Positions 20,563 through 28,049 of a stretch of 32,635 bases of DNA are shown piece by piece. Position 1 is the stretch's first letter. Each line of letters begins with the position of its first letter. The stretch is from Crocinitomicaceae bacterium (GTDB taxonomy: Bacteria; Bacteroidota; Bacteroidia; Flavobacteriales_D; Crocinitomicaceae), in NCBI GenBank assembly GCA_020832365.1, contig JAFIEX010000009.1, forward strand, positions 1 to 32,635. The letters run 5' to 3'. The translations under genes were made by a program, and so were the position numbers. The notes below the pieces were generated by a model. That model was given only the letters and a program-made list of their open reading frames with translations, was not told the DNA's origin and did not search any database.

Positions 20563-21606
20563 TTGAAATCCATTTTTCTCTCATGTCTTTTTGTGCTGAC
20601 GATTGCCATATCTAACGAGTTCTGTTATGGGCAAAAAATACACACCAAAGATGGGGTCTTCATTGGTATGGAGGAAGATTTCATCAATGCTTGTGTTGAA
20701 AGTAGTCAGAATCGATTTGTTGAATTTGCTGGCCAAACTGTTGGAATGGAAGCCTACTGTTATTGCGCAGTCACAAAAATCTTTGCCAATATTACCTCTA
20801 AAGAACTGTTTGCTGCAAATAGTGAAGAGAAAATGGTCAATATGATGATGGAGGAACCCCATTTTTCATTATTAATGGACTGTCTCAAAGAACATGTAAC
20901 CTATGACGAAAACCTCGATTTAAACTACCTTCAGGAAGACCAATTAATCTACGAAATGGCACTCAAGGCCTGTGTGCATGAAATTGCTAACAACGAGGAA
21001 ACCAGAGAGCTCTGGGACGCAAAATCAGCAAAAACTTATTGCGACTGTGCACTGACTGGCTTATTAAACAAAGGACTTAAATACAAAGACCTTTTGCAAT
21101 TGGAGGATATTGACGGAACGCTTTTCAATGAGGTCATTATACCTTGCGCAAGCGCTTCTCTTGCAGCAGAGGAGATGGAGGAAGACTTAATGTTCAACAC
21201 TCGCATCATCGGTGAATCGGAAAAATGCACCATAGAACTTACTAAATCCATTGATGAGACCTTTAAAGTAAAACTAAACATTGGCGGCATACAAAAATAC
21301 TTCCTTTTAGACACAGGAGCAAGCATGTTGACGATCAGTGAGTCTTTGCTTCAAGAGCTCTTGCAAGCTGGAGCTTTAAGCGATTACCATGTGATTGGAG
21401 TACATCCTTTTCAATTAGCCAATAATGAAATCATCATGGCAGAACTCATATCAATACCGTCCATAAAATTTGGCTGCTACACAATAGAAGATGCTACTGC
21501 GGCAGTTTTACCCAACGGATCTCTTATTTGCGGTGTTGAATTTTTGGATTTATTTGACAACTGGTCCATCGATAGAAAGCAAAAACAACTTATTCTAACT
21601 AGGTAA
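20563..21606 (+). CDS. exported retropepsin-like aspartic protease with duplicated Cys-rich region
   Basis: A 347-residue protein that must start at TTG 20563: only that start gives the complete signal peptide (MKSIFLSCLFVLTIAISNEF, then CYGQ), and an in-frame TAA lies 18 bp upstream. The mature N-terminal part holds two similar helical repeats, ACVES...YCYCAVTKIFANIT (about 43-80) and ACVHE...YCDCALTGLLNKG (about 136-170), each with a C...CxC pattern. The C-terminal third is a clan AA protease domain with the catalytic motif FLLDTGASMLTIS (about 246-258), which should act as a dimer. It probably works in the periplasm; its substrates are unknown. aroK follows after 14 bp, so they may share a transcript. 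Confidence 0.8.
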   Translation: MKSIFLSCLFVLTIAISNEFCYGQKIHTKDGVFIGMEEDFINACVESSQNRFVEFAGQTVGMEAYCYCAVTKIFANITSKELFAANSEEKMVNMMMEEPHFSLLMDCLKEHVTYDENLDLNYLQEDQLIYEMALKACVHEIANNEETRELWDAKSAKTYCDCALTGLLNKGLKYKDLLQLEDIDGTLFNEVIIPCASASLAAEEMEEDLMFNTRIIGESEKCTIELTKSIDETFKVKLNIGGIQKYFLLDTGASMLTISESLLQELLQAGALSDYHVIGVHPFQLANNEIIMAELISIPSIKFGCYTIEDATAAVLPNGSLICGVEFLDLFDNWSIDRKQKQLILTR

Positions 21607-21620
21607 TACAAGTTTCACTT

Positions 21621-22136
21621 ATGAAGCAACCAATATTTTTAATTGGCTACATGGGAGCAGGAAAAACAACGTTGGGCAAACAAATAGCAAAAAAACTTGG
21701 ATACACTTTCCTCGACACTGATGCTTGGATTGAAGAAAAAATGCAACTCTCTATCCCTGAGATTTTTGAAACTTATGGAGAAAACTACTTTCGCAATCTA
21801 GAAAAAGAGGCCATTTTTCAGCTGCCTAAGGAAGAAATTGTTGTTGCAACAGGTGGTGGACTGCCCTGTTACGGCAATTTAATGTCAACTATACAGACAT
21901 TAGGGATTTCAATTTATCTGCATCGACCAGCTAAAGAATTGGCACAGCGACTTAGCCATGCAAAGGCTAACAGACCCTTGATTCGAAATAAAAGTGAAGC
22001 CGAACTATTGGACTATATTACTTCCCAATTAAAGGTAAGGGAAGTTTTTTACCAACAAGCGGACATTATCCTAAAAAGAGAATCCCAACAAGTAGCTGAC
22101 ATCCTAGCAGCCATTCAAGCTTTTGAAGCAAACTAA
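21621..22136 (+). CDS. aroK: shikimate kinase
   Basis: The 171-residue protein matches shikimate kinase in length and motifs. The P-loop GYMGAGKTT is at 9-17, DTDAWIE at about 32-38 carries the shikimate- and magnesium-binding Asp, FRNLEKEAI at 58-66 carries a shikimate-binding Arg, and TGGGLP lies near 78-83. The lid region contains NRPLIRNK. It phosphorylates shikimate with ATP in the fifth step of the chorismate pathway, in the cytoplasm. All catalytic residues are present. Confidence 0.96.
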   Translation: MKQPIFLIGYMGAGKTTLGKQIAKKLGYTFLDTDAWIEEKMQLSIPEIFETYGENYFRNLEKEAIFQLPKEEIVVATGGGLPCYGNLMSTIQTLGISIYLHRPAKELAQRLSHAKANRPLIRNKSEAELLDYITSQLKVREVFYQQADIILKRESQQVADILAAIQAFEAN

Positions 22137-22227
22137 AATACCATTAATCAGGTATTGCATTTTCTTTATTGCTATTGTAAATTTGACCCAAACATCCTTC
22201 TCAAGTTCAGAAGGAAATTATATAGCC

Positions 22228-22839
22228 ATGGAAACAAAAGCAATTACATCATTCAAAAAGCAACTTTTCGAGCCTTATATGGCTTCGGAAAAACCGGTAG
22301 CACCAGATTTTATCTCAACTTTAGTGGATTCATTGCAAAAAAGTCATGAACTATACCTGAACAAGAAGTTACCAGAGATACAACAATCTATATCACATTT
22401 ATCCAATAAACTAGATGAAAAGCATCATTTTTTTCAATTTTTGGCCACGCTTTTTAAACGCTATGAACAATCATTATTGGCCCATATTGCGGAGGAAGAC
22501 GAAGTCATCTTTCCTTACGTGCGCTATTTACTGTCTTGCGAAGGTATATTAGACCAAGCACAAGCGACAAAAATTTTAAGAGGAGCAAATTCTTTACAGC
22601 AGTATATTGCTACTCATTCTGATACGGAGGAACAATTAGAAGTATTCCTTCAAATGTTGGAAAAAGCGAAGAAAGAAATAGGGAATTATTATCCATTCAA
22701 TGTATTATTGCATCAAATTACCTGGTTAAAGGACGATTTGAATAGACATGCATTTTATGAAGACGAAATACTTGTACCCATTGCGCTTCGCTTAGAAAAT
22801 GAATTAATTAATAATTGGTCTGGGCTGATTAAAAACTAA
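22228..22839 (+). CDS. hemerythrin-like (HHE) domain protein
   Basis: From ATG 22228 (METKAITSF) the protein has 203 residues and is all helical. Candidate iron ligands are in QLFEPY, ELYLNKKLPEI, LLAHIAEEDEVIFPYV, NVLLHQITWLKDDLNRHAFYEDEILVP: several His and Glu in H-x3-E and H-x4-D/E spacing, as in di-iron hemerythrin-like proteins and the RIC/YtfE repair family. It may bind oxygen, nitric oxide or iron for stress repair. The frame extends to TTG 22123 inside aroK, and that extension looks somewhat like a signal sequence, but an AGAAGGA sequence before 22228 and the cytoplasmic nature of the family favour the ATG. Confidence 0.72.
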   Translation: METKAITSFKKQLFEPYMASEKPVAPDFISTLVDSLQKSHELYLNKKLPEIQQSISHLSNKLDEKHHFFQFLATLFKRYEQSLLAHIAEEDEVIFPYVRYLLSCEGILDQAQATKILRGANSLQQYIATHSDTEEQLEVFLQMLEKAKKEIGNYYPFNVLLHQITWLKDDLNRHAFYEDEILVPIALRLENELINNWSGLIKN

Positions 22840-22931
22840 GAAATTAGTATTTTTGCAATGCCTAGGGTTTGAAAATTTAAGGCACCCAATCAGAAAATTT
22901 AGGTATTTTTCAAAAAAAGTAATCATTCCCT

Positions 22932-22961
22932 TTGTAATTAATTAAAATATGCTTTTCTTTG
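22932..22961 (+). promoter_or_regulatory. candidate promoter of the bL28-bL33 operon
   Basis: TTG (22932-22934), a 19-bp spacer, then TTTCTTTG (22954-22961), one mismatch from TAnnTTTG. It lies 34 bp before the rpmB start, in the gap after the hemerythrin-like gene. Confidence 0.45.
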
Positions 22962-22994
22962 CACCCGCTTTTGTAAATAGCAAATAATAATATT

Positions 22995-23231
22995 ATGTCA
23001 CGAGTTTGTCAATTAACAGGAAAAAAAGTAATGGTTGGGAACAATGTTTCTCACTCCATGCGTAAAACGAAGAGAAAATTCTATCCGAATTTAGTTGTGA
23101 AAAAGTTCTATCTTCCAGAAGAAGATAAGCATATTTCACTAAAGATTTCCACTTCTGCATTACGTACAGTAAATAAGAAAGGAATCAGTGCGTGTGTTAA
23201 AGAAGCTCGCGAAAAAGGATATTTAAAATAA
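22995..23231 (+). CDS. rpmB: 50S ribosomal protein bL28
   Basis: The 78-residue protein begins [20 protein letters not shown], the hallmark start of bL28 (CQLTGK, GNNVSHS), and continues with [18 protein letters not shown] and the usual basic tail. It is a structural protein of the large ribosomal subunit near the E site. It is first in a compact unit with rpmG (8-bp gap) and the DUF4295 gene. Confidence 0.97.
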   Translation: MSRVCQLTGKKVMVGNNVSHSMRKTKRKFYPNLVVKKFYLPEEDKHISLKISTSALRTVNKKGISACVKEAREKGYLK

Positions 23232-23239
23232 ATTGAGCA

Positions 23240-23428
23240 ATGGCAAAGAAAGGTAAAGGCAATAGAATCCAGGTTATATTAGAGTGTACTGAACATAAAG
23301 ATTCAGGTATGCCTGGTACATCAAGATATATTTCTACAAAAAATAGAAAGAACACTCCAGATCGTTTAGAGATCAAGAAATTCAATCCTATCTTGAAGAA
23401 ATACACTATTCATAAAGAAATTAAATAA
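23240..23428 (+). CDS. rpmG: 50S ribosomal protein bL33
   Basis: The 62-residue protein has the bL33 pattern: [13 protein letters not shown], then [20 protein letters not shown] and [17 protein letters not shown]. Only one of the zinc-binding cysteines remains, so this is the zinc-independent form. It belongs to the large subunit near the E site and is read with rpmB and the DUF4295 gene. Confidence 0.97.
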   Translation: MAKKGKGNRIQVILECTEHKDSGMPGTSRYISTKNRKNTPDRLEIKKFNPILKKYTIHKEIK

Positions 23429-23435
23429 TTGAGTT

Positions 23436-23588
23436 ATGGCTAAGAAAACAGTAGCATCTATTCAAAAAGGAGGTGGTAAAGAACATACGAAAGTGATCAA
23501 AATGATCAAAACAGATAAAGGTTCTTACAACTTCAAAGAAGAAATTGTACACAACGACAAAGTAAAAGAGTGGTTCGACAAAAACTAA
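23436..23588 (+). CDS. DUF4295 small ribosome-associated protein
   Basis: A 50-residue basic protein, MAKKTVASIQKGGGKEHTKV ending EWFDKN, 7 bp after rpmG. DUF4295 proteins are found in Bacteroidota directly after bL28 and bL33. I recall one being modelled as an extra large-subunit protein (bL38) in a Flavobacterium ribosome structure, a point to verify. The start, length and position match the family. A terminator follows at 23614. Confidence 0.88.
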   Translation: MAKKTVASIQKGGGKEHTKVIKMIKTDKGSYNFKEEIVHNDKVKEWFDKN

Positions 23589-23613
23589 TCTTTTCGTGAC
23601 TTATTTATAAAGT

Positions 23614-23646
23614 AAAGCTCCTTCATTTTTGCAGGAGCTTTTCTTA
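23614..23646 (+). terminator. intrinsic terminator after the ribosomal protein operon
   Basis: AAAGCTCCT and AGGAGCTTT pair around a 10-nt loop, followed by a T-rich run (TTTTCTTACTTTT), 26 bp after the DUF4295 stop. Confidence 0.8.
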
Positions 23647-23691
23647 CTTTTACACACCTCATTATTTTAGCATAAATTAATCCGCAGAACT

Positions 23692-24648
23692 ATGGGATTA
23701 TTTGGATTATTTTCAAAGGATAAAAAGCAGAAACTCGATGAAGGGCTTTCAAAAACGAAAGAGACTTTTTTATCGAAGTTAGCAAGAACGGTAGTCGGCA
23801 AATCTAAAGTAGATGCAGATGTACTAGATGAACTAGAGGAAGTACTGATTTCCTCAGATGTAGGAGTAGCAACAACCATCAAAATTATTGACAGGATTGA
23901 AGCTCGCGTTGCAAAAGAAAAATACATCAATGCCGATGAACTACAAACTATTCTTCGTGATGAAATAGCTTCTTTGTTGGAAGAAAATAACACCAGTGAT
24001 GCACAGTTTGAATTACCTGTTCACCCTGAAGGTCAACCGCATGTTATCATGGTGGTTGGGGTAAATGGCGTAGGAAAAACCACAACCATTGGCAAACTAG
24101 CTAATCAGTTCAAACAGATGAACAAAAGTGTCATCTTAGGAGCCGCAGACACATTTCGTGCCGCAGCGGTTGATCAACTAATCATTTGGTCGGAGCGAGT
24201 TGGCGTTCCTATCATTCAGCAAGGTATGAATGCAGACCCTGCGTCTGTTGCTTTTGACACCTTACAAGCTGCCAAATCCAGAGGTGCTGATGTGGCTATC
24301 ATTGATACTGCCGGAAGATTGCATAATAAAGTCAACTTGATGAATGAACTTGGAAAAATTAAACGTGTAATGGACAAAGTTATTCCTGGCGCGCCACACG
24401 AAATTTTGCTCGTTTTAGATGGCTCAACTGGTCAAAATGCATTTGAACAAGCCAAGCAGTTCTCCTTAGCAACTGATATCAATGCCCTTGCCATCACAAA
24501 ATTAGACGGAACTGCTAAAGGCGGGGTTGTGATTGGTATTTCTGATCAAATGAAAATTCCAGTAAAATATATCGGTGTAGGTGAAGGCATCAATGACCTG
24601 CAAGCCTTCCATAAAAAAGCTTTTGTTAACTCTTTATTTGGTGAATAA
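23692..24648 (+). CDS. ftsY: signal recognition particle receptor FtsY
   Basis: The 318-residue protein has the NG-domain GTPase of FtsY. The helical N domain covers about 20-110, then G1 GVNGVGKTTTIG at 123-134, DTFRAAAVDQL at 153-163, DTAGRLHN near 206-213 and TKLDGTAKGG near 264-273. It receives ribosome-SRP complexes at the inner membrane and passes nascent chains to SecYEG. The acidic A domain of Enterobacteria is absent, as is usual in Bacteroidota. Its stop overlaps the start of the FKBP lipoprotein gene (ATAATG region). The position after rpmB-rpmG-DUF4295 is conserved in the phylum. Confidence 0.97.
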   Translation: MGLFGLFSKDKKQKLDEGLSKTKETFLSKLARTVVGKSKVDADVLDELEEVLISSDVGVATTIKIIDRIEARVAKEKYINADELQTILRDEIASLLEENNTSDAQFELPVHPEGQPHVIMVVGVNGVGKTTTIGKLANQFKQMNKSVILGAADTFRAAAVDQLIIWSERVGVPIIQQGMNADPASVAFDTLQAAKSRGADVAIIDTAGRLHNKVNLMNELGKIKRVMDKVIPGAPHEILLVLDGSTGQNAFEQAKQFSLATDINALAITKLDGTAKGGVVIGISDQMKIPVKYIGVGEGINDLQAFHKKAFVNSLFGE

Positions 24649-26006
24649 TGCAAGTGAAATTAATCTTATCTGTTCTTTTGTCGATGCTACTTTTAGCATG
24701 CACTAACAGCGACAAAAACAACCTTGAAAATGTAACATTTAACAATCCTAAAGAACGAGTTTCTTATGCCATCGGTGCTGATTACGGTGTTAACGTGCTA
24801 GGCATTCCCGACGAGGCATTCGCACAATTGGATATCCCAACAATTATAAATGGGTTCTTAGCGGGTTTAGAAGAAAATAGCGAAGGAAGAGAAAAATGCG
24901 AGTTTTTAGTTCAAGGACTCTTTTCACCCAAAGGAATGGACACGTCATTATACAAACCCACTCAAGTAGCTGACTGTTATGGCTTTTTATACGGTGATAT
25001 ACTAAGAGACAACATGAAGCGCAAAGAAGCCTTAGAATTACTAGATTTGAAGTACATTGAGATAGGTTTTACACACGCTTTGAATCGCATGGACACCTTA
25101 ATTCCATTGCAAGAACGAAACAAAATGGTAATGGACTTCAACAATGATGTTGCAGCGCAAATGAGCCAGCGAATGATCGACATGGCGCGCTCAATTCCAA
25201 ATGCATACATTGATGATAAAGGTTTCATTTTAGTTACTCATCAAGAAGGCGATGGAGAAGTTTTGAATCGTGAGAATGAGTTTCGTATGGTTTTCACGCT
25301 TACCTCACCAATTGGAGATACCATTGTTTCAACAATTCAAGATCCAACTGCGCCAGATTCGAAGAACGCACAAATCATAAGTGCGGATGAATTAGTTGTA
25401 CCTAATGGATTCATGGATGCAGTCCAACACATGCGCGTTGGGGGGAGCTACACCGTTTATGTACCTTTCGATCTGGCTTTTGGAGAACAAGGTTTATTTG
25501 ATAGCAGGAAAAAAAATTACGTTGTTCCACCAAATACAAGCGTAATTATTCATGCGACAGTTCTTTCGCAAGGACCAATTCATGGATTAATACGAAGTCA
25601 AGGGGAAAAAGTCATTGCAGAAGCAAAGAAAAGACCGAATACTATAGTTGGTCAAGAAGGTTATGTATTAGAAACTTTAGTTGCTGGTTCTGGAGGTAAG
25701 ATTCCTGCTGGCTCGGATGTAAAAGCGCATTATATTTTGTCCAATGCCTTTGGCGAAGAGATTGAAAACAGCTATTTGGGGGAGCAGCAAGGAAGAGGTA
25801 TTCCTGCTTTTCCATTAAGCGGCGTAATCAAAGGATGGCAACTGGCAGTGCCTCAAATGCAGAAAGGTGGTAAATATCGACTTTATTTGCCTTACGATAT
25901 TGCCTACGGGGAAAATGGAACAGGAAGCATCCCTCCCTACTCTACTTTGATTTTTGAAATGGAAATTATTGATTTTGGTCCTGAAAAAAGTTTAACGCAA
26001 AGATAA
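24648..26006 (+). CDS. FKBP-type peptidyl-prolyl isomerase lipoprotein with two FKBP domains
   Basis: The 452-residue protein starts with a lipoprotein signal (VLLSMLLLAC, lipid-modified Cys18). A helical FKBP_N-like dimerisation region covers about 38-190 (RVSYAIGADYGVNV, RNKMVMDFN). Two FKBP domains follow. The first (about 195-310) includes GFMDAVQHMRVGGSYTVYVP and AFGEQG; the second (about 340-447) includes GVIKGWQLAVPQMQKGGKYR and IAYGENGTGSIPPYSTLIFE. They speed proline isomerisation and assist folding in the periplasm or at the outer membrane. The second domain keeps the canonical active-site pattern better than the first. It overlaps ftsY by one base and is followed after 7 bp by a small lipoprotein gene. 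Confidence 0.92.
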   Translation: MQVKLILSVLLSMLLLACTNSDKNNLENVTFNNPKERVSYAIGADYGVNVLGIPDEAFAQLDIPTIINGFLAGLEENSEGREKCEFLVQGLFSPKGMDTSLYKPTQVADCYGFLYGDILRDNMKRKEALELLDLKYIEIGFTHALNRMDTLIPLQERNKMVMDFNNDVAAQMSQRMIDMARSIPNAYIDDKGFILVTHQEGDGEVLNRENEFRMVFTLTSPIGDTIVSTIQDPTAPDSKNAQIISADELVVPNGFMDAVQHMRVGGSYTVYVPFDLAFGEQGLFDSRKKNYVVPPNTSVIIHATVLSQGPIHGLIRSQGEKVIAEAKKRPNTIVGQEGYVLETLVAGSGGKIPAGSDVKAHYILSNAFGEEIENSYLGEQQGRGIPAFPLSGVIKGWQLAVPQMQKGGKYRLYLPYDIAYGENGTGSIPPYSTLIFEMEIIDFGPEKSLTQR

Positions 26007-26013
26007 ATTCAAA

Positions 26014-26418
26014 ATGCACATCGCACAGTTAGTCACATTTAAATTACTGTTAATCTTTGTTTTAACTTCATGTGAAACAACAGACACAAATGACTCAGAA
26101 ACACTTTTGGAAGGCAGGTGGAAAATTATTACTATTGATGATAAAGGGCAGGCTGGTGTTGAAGGCTATCAATTTGCACCCAACAAGCAGTATTTCCGAA
26201 TCGATTCACAAGGAAGAATCGTGCCGAAATTAATGGAACGTATTTGGGAAATTAATCAAGACACGTTAAAGTTAGTTGATTATAATTATGAACCAGATTT
26301 TATAGAAAAGAAGGGGACATTTATCTATCATATTCAAAAATTAACAGCAGAAGAACTAATTTTAAAGCAAATTAATACGCAACCAAATAGCTTAATAGTG
26401 CTTGAAAAGGTAAAGTGA
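26014..26418 (+). CDS. lipocalin-like lipoprotein, unknown function
   Basis: A 134-residue protein with a lipoprotein signal peptide (LLLIFVLTSC, Cys20). The mature part starts LEGRWKIITIDDKGQ, the GxW-type start of lipocalin-like domains, and continues as mostly beta strands (IWEINQDTLKLVDYNY, GTFIYHIQKLTAEELILK). Such small proteins are common in Bacteroidota, and their ligands are not known. It lies between the FKBP lipoprotein (7-bp gap) and the NAD(P)HX repair gene (4-bp gap), all on one strand. Confidence 0.75.
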   Translation: MHIAQLVTFKLLLIFVLTSCETTDTNDSETLLEGRWKIITIDDKGQAGVEGYQFAPNKQYFRIDSQGRIVPKLMERIWEINQDTLKLVDYNYEPDFIEKKGTFIYHIQKLTAEELILKQINTQPNSLIVLEKVK

Positions 26419-26422
26419 CCCC

Positions 26423-27952
26423 ATGAAAATCTTAACCGCTTCCCAAATCAGAGCGACAGATGAATATACCATTCTTCATCAACCCATTAAAAGTGAGGAG
26501 CTCATGGAGAAGGCTGCTGATAAATGTGCAAAATGGTTAGTACAACAGCACACACCTGAAATTAAAGAGTACTTGATTTTTTGTGGTGTCGGTAACAATG
26601 GTGGTGACGGTATTGTAATCGCTCGATTGCTTCAAGAAAGTGGAATATCTGCTCGTGTTTTGGTTTATGGCGACTTAGAAAAAGCATCTCAGGATTTTAA
26701 TTTTCATTGGAAAAAACTCAAACAGCAAGGTGTCATTTGGCAGAAAATCAAAGCAGCAACAGATTTACCAGAAATAGGGTCGAACACCATCATTATTGAT
26801 GCTATACTGGGCACAGGTTTACAAAGACCACTATCAGGAGAATTAGCTAAAATTGTAGCAAAGCTGAATGAATGTCCCGCAAAAATAATTGCTATCGATG
26901 TCCCAACTGGTTTATTCACCGAAGCGCATAATCCTGCATCGCAGACTACCATCAGAGCAGCACACACCCTAACTTTTCAATGCCCAAAATTAAATTTTTT
27001 ACTCCCAGATTATTTTCAATTCGTAGGTGACTGGACTGTATTGGATATTGGATTAGACCAAAATTTCATGGACAAACAGTTAAGTGATTATCACTACCTA
27101 ACACCAGCATTAACTAGCAACTTACTCAAAAAAAGTAAAAAATTTGACCACAAAGGCAGTAATGGTTTTGCTTTACTCATTGGCGGTAGTCAAGGAAAAT
27201 ATGGTGCCATTTGCTTAAGTGGAATGGCTGCAATGCGATCAGGAGCAGGACTCGGGGCTGTGTTAACCACCCAAAAAGGATGTGATTTTGTACATAGTCA
27301 TAGCCTTGAATTAATGACCATCCCCAACGAAGGAAAAGATCACCTCTGTACCATTACAGATTACACCGTGCTGAATGACAAAAGTATTGGCATAGGCCCC
27401 GGTATGGGTAACACCTCCAGCACGATGGCCTTTTTTCGCAGCGTTTTGGATCATTGTAAACAAGCCATTGTTATCGATGCGGACGCCATCAATATCCTTG
27501 CAACAAACCGCGACCTTCTTACTCAACTGCCTGAAAACAGCATCTTAACTCCACATCCAAAAGAATTAGAAAGATTGCTCCAGGTAAAATGGCAAAATGA
27601 CCATGAAAAATTAAACTTAGTTAAGGCGTTTACTCAAAAACACCAATGCATATTAGTTGTCAAAGGCGCACATACATTGATAACCTTACCAGATGGCACT
27701 TGTTTTTTCAATTCAACAGGCAATGCTGGAATGGCCACAGCAGGCAGCGGAGATGTACTCACAGGTATAATTACTGGATTACTCGCAAGAGGACATCAGC
27801 CATCTGAAGCGGCAAAACTTGGAGTTTACCTGCATGGTTTAGCTGGTGACCACGCAAAGAAAGAACTTGGGGAAATCGGCATGATAGCCAGTGATTTTAT
27901 TCGCTTTTTACCATCAGCCATTCAAGAGCTTTCATCTAATGGGAAGTATTAA
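26423..27952 (+). CDS. nnr: bifunctional NAD(P)H-hydrate epimerase / ADP-dependent dehydratase
   Basis: The 509-residue protein fuses two enzymes. The N-terminal YjeF epimerase domain has ILTASQIRATDEYTI, GVGNNGGDGIVIARLL (about 52-67), and AIDVPTGL. The C-terminal dehydratase domain has HKGSNGFALLIGGSQGKYG (about 242-260), GIGPGMG, DADAINIL, TPHPKELERLL and NAGMATAGSGDVLTGIITGL. It repairs hydrated NADH and NADPH: the epimerase interconverts R and S forms and the dehydratase restores the cofactor with ADP. All motifs are intact. It is the last gene of the rightward run and converges with the T9SS genes. Confidence 0.95.
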   Translation: MKILTASQIRATDEYTILHQPIKSEELMEKAADKCAKWLVQQHTPEIKEYLIFCGVGNNGGDGIVIARLLQESGISARVLVYGDLEKASQDFNFHWKKLKQQGVIWQKIKAATDLPEIGSNTIIIDAILGTGLQRPLSGELAKIVAKLNECPAKIIAIDVPTGLFTEAHNPASQTTIRAAHTLTFQCPKLNFLLPDYFQFVGDWTVLDIGLDQNFMDKQLSDYHYLTPALTSNLLKKSKKFDHKGSNGFALLIGGSQGKYGAICLSGMAAMRSGAGLGAVLTTQKGCDFVHSHSLELMTIPNEGKDHLCTITDYTVLNDKSIGIGPGMGNTSSTMAFFRSVLDHCKQAIVIDADAINILATNRDLLTQLPENSILTPHPKELERLLQVKWQNDHEKLNLVKAFTQKHQCILVVKGAHTLITLPDGTCFFNSTGNAGMATAGSGDVLTGIITGLLARGHQPSEAAKLGVYLHGLAGDHAKKELGEIGMIASDFIRFLPSAIQELSSNGKY

Positions 27953-27959
27953 AAACAGC

Positions 27960-27987
27960 TTCGCCCATTCTCAACAGAACGGGCGAA
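27960..27987. terminator. hairpin between convergent genes (likely terminator)
   Basis: TTCGCCC and GGGCGAA form the outer stem and TTCT/AGAA the inner stem around CAAC, 7 bp after the nnr stop. A T-run is weak (TAATT follows), so efficiency is uncertain. It could serve either strand. Confidence 0.5.
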
Positions 27988-28049
27988 TAATTGAAGCGAT
28001 TTGCATGGTGTGAACTAATTTAGCACTCACACAACGAAATGGATGATTA

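Noticed and set aside
20199-20615. 138-aa open frame on the plus strand before the protease gene
   Set aside because: It crosses the tRNA promoter and the duplicated tRNA fragment, overlaps the protease signal peptide region in another frame, and its residues do not look like a protein family.
22123-22227. upstream TTG start for the hemerythrin-like gene
   Set aside because: It overlaps aroK by 14 bp. The ATG at 22228 has a Shine-Dalgarno-like AGAAGGA and fits a cytoplasmic HHE protein, though the extension does look somewhat signal-like and cannot be fully excluded.
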